Shown in pieces: positions 59,645 through 64,000 of a stretch of DNA of 64,000 nt. A model generated the notes under the pieces. It did not search any database. It saw nothing but the letters and a program-made list of their open reading frames with translations, and had not been told where the DNA came from. The first letter of the stretch is position 1. Every line of letters starts with the position of its first letter. The position numbers and the translations under genes are program-made. This DNA is from Cupriavidus cauae (GTDB taxonomy: Bacteria > Pseudomonadota > Gammaproteobacteria > Burkholderiales > Burkholderiaceae), in the NCBI RefSeq assembly GCF_008632125.1, contig NZ_VWRN01000030.1, positions 174,020 to 238,019 of the forward strand, given 5' to 3'.

Positions 59645-59919
59645 GGGCGCCCCTGCATGCGTATGGCAACCACGAAGGGATCGGCAAAAGCGGGAATCGC
59701 GATGCTCGGACGGAGACGGGGGGCGGCGTGGCGGGACATCGGCAAGTTGGGTCGAGACGGGCGGGCCCGCGCGGCGGGTGGGCGCGCGGATGCTGCCTGC
59801 CCCGCAATGACGGAATGCGCGATGGTAGCACCGCCCTGTTCGTCACGTGTCCGGCGGCCCCTCAAGTGACCCAACGGTGGCAATGTGGCGAAGCCGCCAG
59901 GGGGTTTACCCGAGGCTGG

Positions 59920-59990
59920 TTGTGCGATGCACAAAAACCGCTTGACACACCAGACATGGTCCATACAATACGGAATTGTTGCGACGCACC
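59920..59990 (+). promoter_or_regulatory. phaP promoter with candidate PhaR operators
   Basis: TTGACA (59942-59947) and TACAAT (59964-59969) with a 16-bp spacer form a near-consensus promoter about 185 bp before the phasin start. The palindrome TTGTGC-GAT-GCACAA (59920-59934) lies just upstream of the -35. TTGTTGCGACGCACC (59976-59990) lies at the expected start of transcription. Both contain GCGAYGCAC. PhaR is known to repress phaP; these are the obvious candidate sites. The rest of the 509-bp gap upstream (59645-59915) shows no gene. Confidence 0.75.
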
Positions 59991-60153
59991 ATTACCCGAA
60001 AGACGGTTTCCGGACCGGCCGATCGGCCCCTGGAGCGGAACGCACAAAACCATTCACGCGCCTGGGCTGGCCACCGCAACTTCACGGCCTTGACATCTAG
60101 GCGACCTATTTTTGAGTTCGCTTGAACTCGACTTCATTCTGATGGAGACCAGC

Positions 60154-60729
60154 ATGTCCTTTACCCCCGAACAAGTTGCCGCCGCCCACAAGGCCAATCT
60201 GGAAACCCTGTTCGGTTTGACCACCAAGGCCTTCGAAGGCATGGAAAAGCTGGTCGAACTGAACATGCAAGTCGTCAAGACCACCCTGGCCGAAAACGTC
60301 GAGCACGCCAAGCGCACGCTGACCGCCCGCGATGCCCAGGAACTGGTCGCGCTGCAGGTTTCGCTGATCCAGCCGGTCGCCGAAAAGGCCGTGGCCTACA
60401 GCCGCCACGTGTATGAAATCGCGGCCGATACGCAGTCGGAATTCACCCGCGTCGCCGAAGCCCAGCTGGCCGAAAGCTCGCGCAATGTGCAGAGCCTGGT
60501 CGACAACTTCGCCAAGAACGCACCCGCCGGTTCGGAATCGACCGTGGCGATCGTGAAGTCGGCCATCTCGGCCGCCAACAACGCCTACGAGTCGGTCCAG
60601 AAGGCCACCAAGCAAGCCGTGGAAATCGCCGAAAGCAATTTCCAGGCGGCCGCCACCGCCGCCACCAAGGCCGCCCAGCAAGCGAGCGCCACCGCCCGCA
60701 CCGCTGGCAAGAAGACCACCGCAGCCTGA
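60154..60729 (+). CDS. phaP: Phasin PhaP1
   Basis: The main protein coating polyhydroxyalkanoate granules, controlling their number and size. The 191-residue, Ala-rich, all-helical protein starts [20 protein letters not shown] and contains [20 protein letters not shown] near its Lys-rich end. It matches Cupriavidus PhaP1 closely. The ATG at 60154 has GGAGACC upstream; an ATG at 60142 within that site is less likely. It is followed by a strong terminator. Confidence 0.95.
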   Translation: MSFTPEQVAAAHKANLETLFGLTTKAFEGMEKLVELNMQVVKTTLAENVEHAKRTLTARDAQELVALQVSLIQPVAEKAVAYSRHVYEIAADTQSEFTRVAEAQLAESSRNVQSLVDNFAKNAPAGSESTVAIVKSAISAANNAYESVQKATKQAVEIAESNFQAAATAATKAAQQASATARTAGKKTTAA

Positions 60730-60782
60730 TCGCGCTGGCTGGTGTTCCCTCGCGGGGCACCAGGCGTCCACGCTGACCTCCG

Positions 60783-60810
60783 AAGCCCGGCATTCGTGCC
60801 GGGCTTTTTT
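60783..60810 (+). terminator. Terminator of phaP
   Basis: A 10-bp perfect stem (AAGCCCGGCA and complement) with a TTCG tetraloop runs into six T, 53 bp after the phasin stop. Confidence 0.95.
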
Positions 60811-60872
60811 ATTGGCTTCGGCACTATGGCCGGCTCGCCGGTCTGACGGGGCCGGAATTTTCGTGGTGGCGT

Positions 60873-61032
60873 GGTGCTCTGGTGCTCTGGTGCTCTGGTG
60901 CTCTGGTGCTCTGGTGCTCTGGTGCTCTGGTGCCCTGGTGCCCTGGTGCCCTGGTGCCCTGGTGCCCTGGTGCCCTGGTGCCCTGGTGCCCTGGTGCCCT
61001 GGTGCCCTGGTGCCCTGGTGCCCTGGTGCCCT
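60873..61032. repeat. Perfect 8-bp tandem array, 20 copies
   Basis: Seven exact copies of GGTGCTCT (60873-60928) are followed by thirteen exact copies of GGTGCCCT (60929-61032). There is no deviation within either block. It lies between the phaP terminator and the lpdA hairpin in a 443-bp gap without genes. Confidence 0.98.
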
Positions 61033-61125
61033 GGTGGCCGACCGCCCTTCCCTGCCAGCTCGGGGCGCAGCCATCGATGGCTTTCCGGTAATTCTGGCGG
61101 TTAATTGCGTTATCAAATAGGACAA

Positions 61126-61146
61126 GGCCCGCCATCCCGGCGGGCC
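61126..61146 (-). terminator. GC-rich hairpin after lpdA
   Basis: An 8-bp perfect stem (GGCCCGCC and complement) with a 5-nt loop lies 26 bp after the lpdA stop, on the minus strand followed by TTGTCC, so there is no proper T-run. Confidence 0.6.
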
Positions 61147-61172
61147 CTGTCTGTGCTGCTACAACCAGCCGT

Positions 61173-62987
61173 TCAGCGCTTGCGCGGCGGCGGGACGTCC
61201 GTGCAGACGCCCTCGTAGATCTCCGCCGCCATGCCGATCGACTCACCGAGCGTCGGGTGCGGGTGGATGGTCTTGCCGATATCCACCGCGTCGGCGCCCA
61301 TTTCGATCGCCAGGCACACTTCGCCGATCAGGTCGCCCGCGTGTGTGCCAACGATGCCGCCGCCGATGATGCGGTGGGTTTCCTCGTCGAACAGCAGCTT
61401 GGTGAAGCCCTCGTCGCGGCCGTTGGCGATCGCGCGGCCCGAAGCGGCCCACGGGAATACGCCCTTGCCGTACTTGATGCCCTGCGCCTTGCACTGTTCC
61501 TCGGTCAGGCCGGCCCAGGCCACTTCCGGATCGGTATAGGCCACCGACGGAATCTGCCTGGCATCGAAGTAGGCCTTCTCGCCGTGCGCGGCTTCCGCGG
61601 CAACGTGCGCCTCGTGCACGGCCTTGTGGGCCAGCATCGGTTGGCCGACGATGTCGCCGATCGCGAAGATGTGCGGCACGTTGGTGCGCATCTGGCTGTC
61701 GACCTCGATGAAGCCGCGGTCGGTCACCGCGACGCCGGCCTTCTCCGCGCCGATCCGCTTGCCGTTGGGCGCGCGGCCCACCGACACCAGCACCAGGTCG
61801 TAGCGCTGCGCTTCCGCCGGGGCCTGCTCGCCCTCGAACTTGACGTAGATGCCGTCCGGCTTCGCTTCGACGCCGACGGTCCTGGTCTTGAGCATCACCT
61901 TGTCGAAGCGATGCTTGTTCATCTTCTCCCAGACCTTGACCAGATCGCGGTCCGCACCCTGCATCAGGCCGTCGAGCATTTCGACGACGTCGATGCCGGC
62001 GCCCAGCGTGCTGTAGACCGTGGCCATTTCCAGCCCGATGATGCCGCCGCCGATCACCAGCATGCGCTTGGGAATCTCGCGCAGTTCCAGCGCGCCGGTC
62101 GAGTCGACGATGCGCGGATCTTCCGGGATGAACGGCAGTTTCACCGCCTGGCTGCCGGCCGCGATGATGGCCTTGTCGAAGCGGATCACCGTCTTCTTGC
62201 CGGTGGTGTCCTTGCCGTCGCCGCTGGTTTCCTCGACCTCGAGATGATGCGGGTCGAGGAAGGTACCGACGCCGCGCACGACCTGCACCTTGCGCGCCTT
62301 GGCCATGCCGGCCAGGCCGCCGGTCAGCTTGCCGACCACCGATTCCTTGTACTTGCGCAGGCCGTCCAGGTCGATCTTCGCGTCGCCGAACACGATGCCG
62401 TGCGCGGCCAGCGCCTTGGCCTCGTCGATGATCGCGGCGTTATGCAGCAGCGCCTTCGACGGGATGCAGCCGACATTCAGGCAAACCCCGCCGAGGCTGG
62501 CATAGCGCTCGACCAGCACGGTATTCATGCCGAGGTCGGCGCTGCGGAACGCCGCCGAATAGCCGCCGGGGCCGGCGCCCAGCACCAGCATCTCGCACTG
62601 GATGTCGGCGCCGCCGGCATGCGTTGCCGCGGCCGGCGCCGGTGCCGATGCGGGTGCGGGAGCCGGCGATGCGGCCGGAGCCGGCGCGGGGGCCGGGCTG
62701 GCAGCCGCGGGAGCCGATGCCGATGCCGATGCCGGTGCAGGCGCCGCGGCCTGCGCCTCGACCGTGCAGATCACCGTGTCCTTGGCCACCTTGTCGCCGA
62801 CCTTGACCTTGACCTCGACGACCTTGCCGGCCGCCGACGACGGCACGTCCATGCTGGCCTTGTCCGACTCCAGCACGATCAGCGACTGCTCCTGCTCGAT
62901 CGTGTCGCCCGGCTTGACCAGGACCTCGATCACCTCTACCGCGTCGAAATCGCCGATGTCCGGCACCTTGACTTCGATCACACTCAT
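61173..62987 (-). CDS. lpdA: Dihydrolipoyl dehydrogenase with N-terminal lipoyl domain
   Basis: The E3 subunit of pyruvate dehydrogenase, re-oxidising dihydrolipoamide with NAD+. The 604-residue protein has an N-terminal lipoyl domain with the modified Lys43 in ESDKASMD and a long Ala/Pro/Ser linker (about residues 80-125). The flavoprotein core has [10 protein letters not shown], the redox disulfide [13 protein letters not shown], the NAD motif [10 protein letters not shown] and the catalytic HPHPT. The lipoyl-E3 fusion is typical of beta-proteobacterial complexes. AGGAGC precedes the ATG, 24 bp after aceF. Confidence 0.96.
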   Translation of the reverse strand: MSVIEVKVPDIGDFDAVEVIEVLVKPGDTIEQEQSLIVLESDKASMDVPSSAAGKVVEVKVKVGDKVAKDTVICTVEAQAAAPAPASASASAPAAASPAPAPAPAASPAPAPASAPAPAAATHAGGADIQCEMLVLGAGPGGYSAAFRSADLGMNTVLVERYASLGGVCLNVGCIPSKALLHNAAIIDEAKALAAHGIVFGDAKIDLDGLRKYKESVVGKLTGGLAGMAKARKVQVVRGVGTFLDPHHLEVEETSGDGKDTTGKKTVIRFDKAIIAAGSQAVKLPFIPEDPRIVDSTGALELREIPKRMLVIGGGIIGLEMATVYSTLGAGIDVVEMLDGLMQGADRDLVKVWEKMNKHRFDKVMLKTRTVGVEAKPDGIYVKFEGEQAPAEAQRYDLVLVSVGRAPNGKRIGAEKAGVAVTDRGFIEVDSQMRTNVPHIFAIGDIVGQPMLAHKAVHEAHVAAEAAHGEKAYFDARQIPSVAYTDPEVAWAGLTEEQCKAQGIKYGKGVFPWAASGRAIANGRDEGFTKLLFDEETHRIIGGGIVGTHAGDLIGEVCLAIEMGADAVDIGKTIHPHPTLGESIGMAAEIYEGVCTDVPPPRKR

Positions 62988-63011
62988 GCTTTGCTCCTGT
63001 GGCCGGGCCGC

Positions 63012-64000
63012 TTACAGCAGAATGCGGCGGAAATCGGCCAGCAGCTGACCGAAGTAGGTATTGAAGCGGGCCGCCTCGGCGCCGTCGATCACGCGGTGGT
63101 CCCACGACAGCGACAGCGGCAGCGTCAGGCGCGGCACGAACTGCTTGCCGTCCCAGACCGGCTTCTGATACGACTTGCAGACGCCCATGATGGCCACTTC
63201 GGGCGCATTGATGATCGGCGTGAAGTAGGTACCGCCGAGGCCGCCGAGCGACGAGATCGAGAAGCAGCCGCCCTGCATCTGGTCGGGCTTGAGCTTGCCG
63301 TCGCGCGCGAGCTTGGCCAGTTCCGCCATTTCCTGCGCGATCTCGATCACGCCCTTCTTGTCGGCGTCCTTGATCACCGGCACGACCAGGCCGTTCGGCG
63401 TATCGGCGGCGAAGCCGATGTTGAAGTACTTCTTGAGAACGAGGTTGTCGCCGTCGAGCGAGGCGTTGAAGTTCGGGAACTTCTTCAGCGCGGCGACCGT
63501 GGCCTTGATCATGAAGGCCAGCATCGTCACCTTGACGCCCTGCTTCTCGTATTCCTTGTTCAGCTGCACGCGGAAGGCCTCGAGCTCGGTGATGTCGGCC
63601 TCGTCGTGATTCGTGACGTGGGGGATCATCACCCAGTTGCGATGCAGGTTCGCGCCGGAAATCTTCTTGATGCGCGACAGCGGCTTGCTTTCGATCTCGC
63701 CGTAGCGGGTGAAATCGACCTTCGGCCACGGCAGCAGGCCGAGCTCGCCGCCACCGGCGCCCGCGGCGGCCGCTTGCGCCGGGGCCGCGGCCTGGCCAGT
63801 CATCACGCCCTTGACGTAGCGCTGCACGTCCTCATGGGTGATGCGGCCCTTGGGACCGGAGCCGGGCACGCGCGACACGTCGACGCCCAGCTCGCGCGCG
63901 TACTTGCGCACCGACGGGCTGGCGTGCGCGGCCTTGCCGCTGACGCCTGCCGGCGCGGCCTGCGCAGCGGCCGGGGCCGGAGCGGCGGCGGCAGGAGCCG
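63012..64000 (-). CDS. aceF: Pyruvate dehydrogenase E2 (dihydrolipoamide acetyltransferase), 3' part
   Basis: The E2 core enzyme, transferring acetyl groups to CoA. The frame is open to the window edge, so the N-terminal lipoyl domain(s) lie outside. The visible part starts in an Ala/Pro linker, then the peripheral subunit-binding domain ([29 protein letters not shown]). The catalytic domain follows with [25 protein letters not shown] and the active-site [13 protein letters not shown]. An internal GTG at 63911 is not the true start. Confidence 0.96.
   Translation of the reverse strand, partial: APAAAAPAPAAAQAAPAGVSGKAAHASPSVRKYARELGVDVSRVPGSGPKGRITHEDVQRYVKGVMTGQAAAPAQAAAAGAGGGELGLLPWPKVDFTRYGEIESKPLSRIKKISGANLHRNWVMIPHVTNHDEADITELEAFRVQLNKEYEKQGVKVTMLAFMIKATVAALKKFPNFNASLDGDNLVLKKYFNIGFAADTPNGLVVPVIKDADKKGVIEIAQEMAELAKLARDGKLKPDQMQGGCFSISSLGGLGGTYFTPIINAPEVAIMGVCKSYQKPVWDGKQFVPRLTLPLSLSWDHRVIDGAEAARFNTYFGQLLADFRRILL

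Noticed and set aside
60873..61032. Possible CRISPR array
   Set aside because: The units are 8 bp with no spacers, and no cas genes are nearby.
60106..61125. Minus-strand frame with repeated GHQGTRAP
   Set aside because: The repeat peptide is the translation of the 8-bp intergenic array and the frame runs antisense through phaP.
63012..63911. A complete 299-residue acetyltransferase starting at GTG 63911
   Set aside because: The frame continues upstream to the window edge through the subunit-binding domain and linker, so this GTG is internal to aceF.

Overview
The window looks like the chromosome of a high-GC beta-proteobacterium of the Burkholderiaceae, closest in gene content to Cupriavidus (Ralstonia eutropha group). 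The reasons are a complete class I phaC-phaA-phaB-phaR locus, a BktB-type thiolase and a PhaP1-type phasin that match the Cupriavidus proteins almost residue for residue as I remember them. A lipoyl-E3 fusion sits next to aceF, and an aerobic benzoyl-CoA (box) type ligase and regulator are present. No phage, insertion sequence or CRISPR array was seen. The window is ordinary core chromosome with a few accessory modules and an unusual number of short tandem-repeat arrays between genes.

Layout. 1-5730: end of mfd, argE, an exported M20 amidohydrolase and serB, with REP-like palindromes between them. 5731-10893: an iron-uptake operon (DUF3325, DUF3649, PepSY reductase-like protein, TonB-dependent siderophore receptor) behind a possible Fur site. 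11033-15657 (minus): a MetC/MetB-family PLP enzyme, a small secreted protein, bktB and rimO. 15840-21162 (minus): phaR, phaB, phaA, phaC and the phaC promoter; a small membrane protein is divergent. 21667-24669: pgeF and rluD (minus) and divergent bamD. 24895-32924: DinG/YoaA-type helicase, ydcH-like and a coiled-coil exported protein (minus), tex (plus), kup (minus). 33331-41377: livKHMGF-type ABC transporter and benzoate-CoA ligase (minus), divergent boxR (plus). 41683-42822: an Xre/MbcA-RES toxin-antitoxin pair, followed by initiator tRNA-fMet at 42902. 43167-46774: Nudix hydrolase, the N-degron transferases aat and bpt, and pyrD. 46917-51185: aldo-keto reductase and a TrpX-type ABC importer. 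51300-56427: lutA-lutB with a small third gene (minus), then an IclR regulator and an FAD-linked 2-hydroxyacid dehydrogenase (plus). 56570-59644 (minus): PbpG-type endopeptidase, thioesterase and DMT exporter. 60154-60729: phaP. 61173-64000 (minus): lpdA and the 3' part of aceF.

How the genes fit together. PhaA, BktB, PhaB and PhaC make polyhydroxyalkanoate from acetyl-CoA and longer acyl-CoAs. PhaR represses the phasin gene, whose promoter near 59920-59990 carries repeated GCGAYGCAC motifs that could be its operator. The pyruvate dehydrogenase genes at the right end supply acetyl-CoA. The liv-like transporter, BclA and BoxR form the uptake, activation and sensing part of benzoate catabolism, but boxABC are not in the window. 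The lut genes, the IclR regulator and the FAD dehydrogenase look like a lactate or 2-hydroxyacid module.

The most distinctive features are the intergenic arrays with periods of 6, 8, 9, 11, 12, about 24 and 29 bp. Three of them (9-bp at 12391, 11-bp at 46765 and 11-bp at 47967) begin at the stop codon of the preceding gene. The toxin-antitoxin operator and the GAFPG-type repeat insertion in PhaC are also worth following up.
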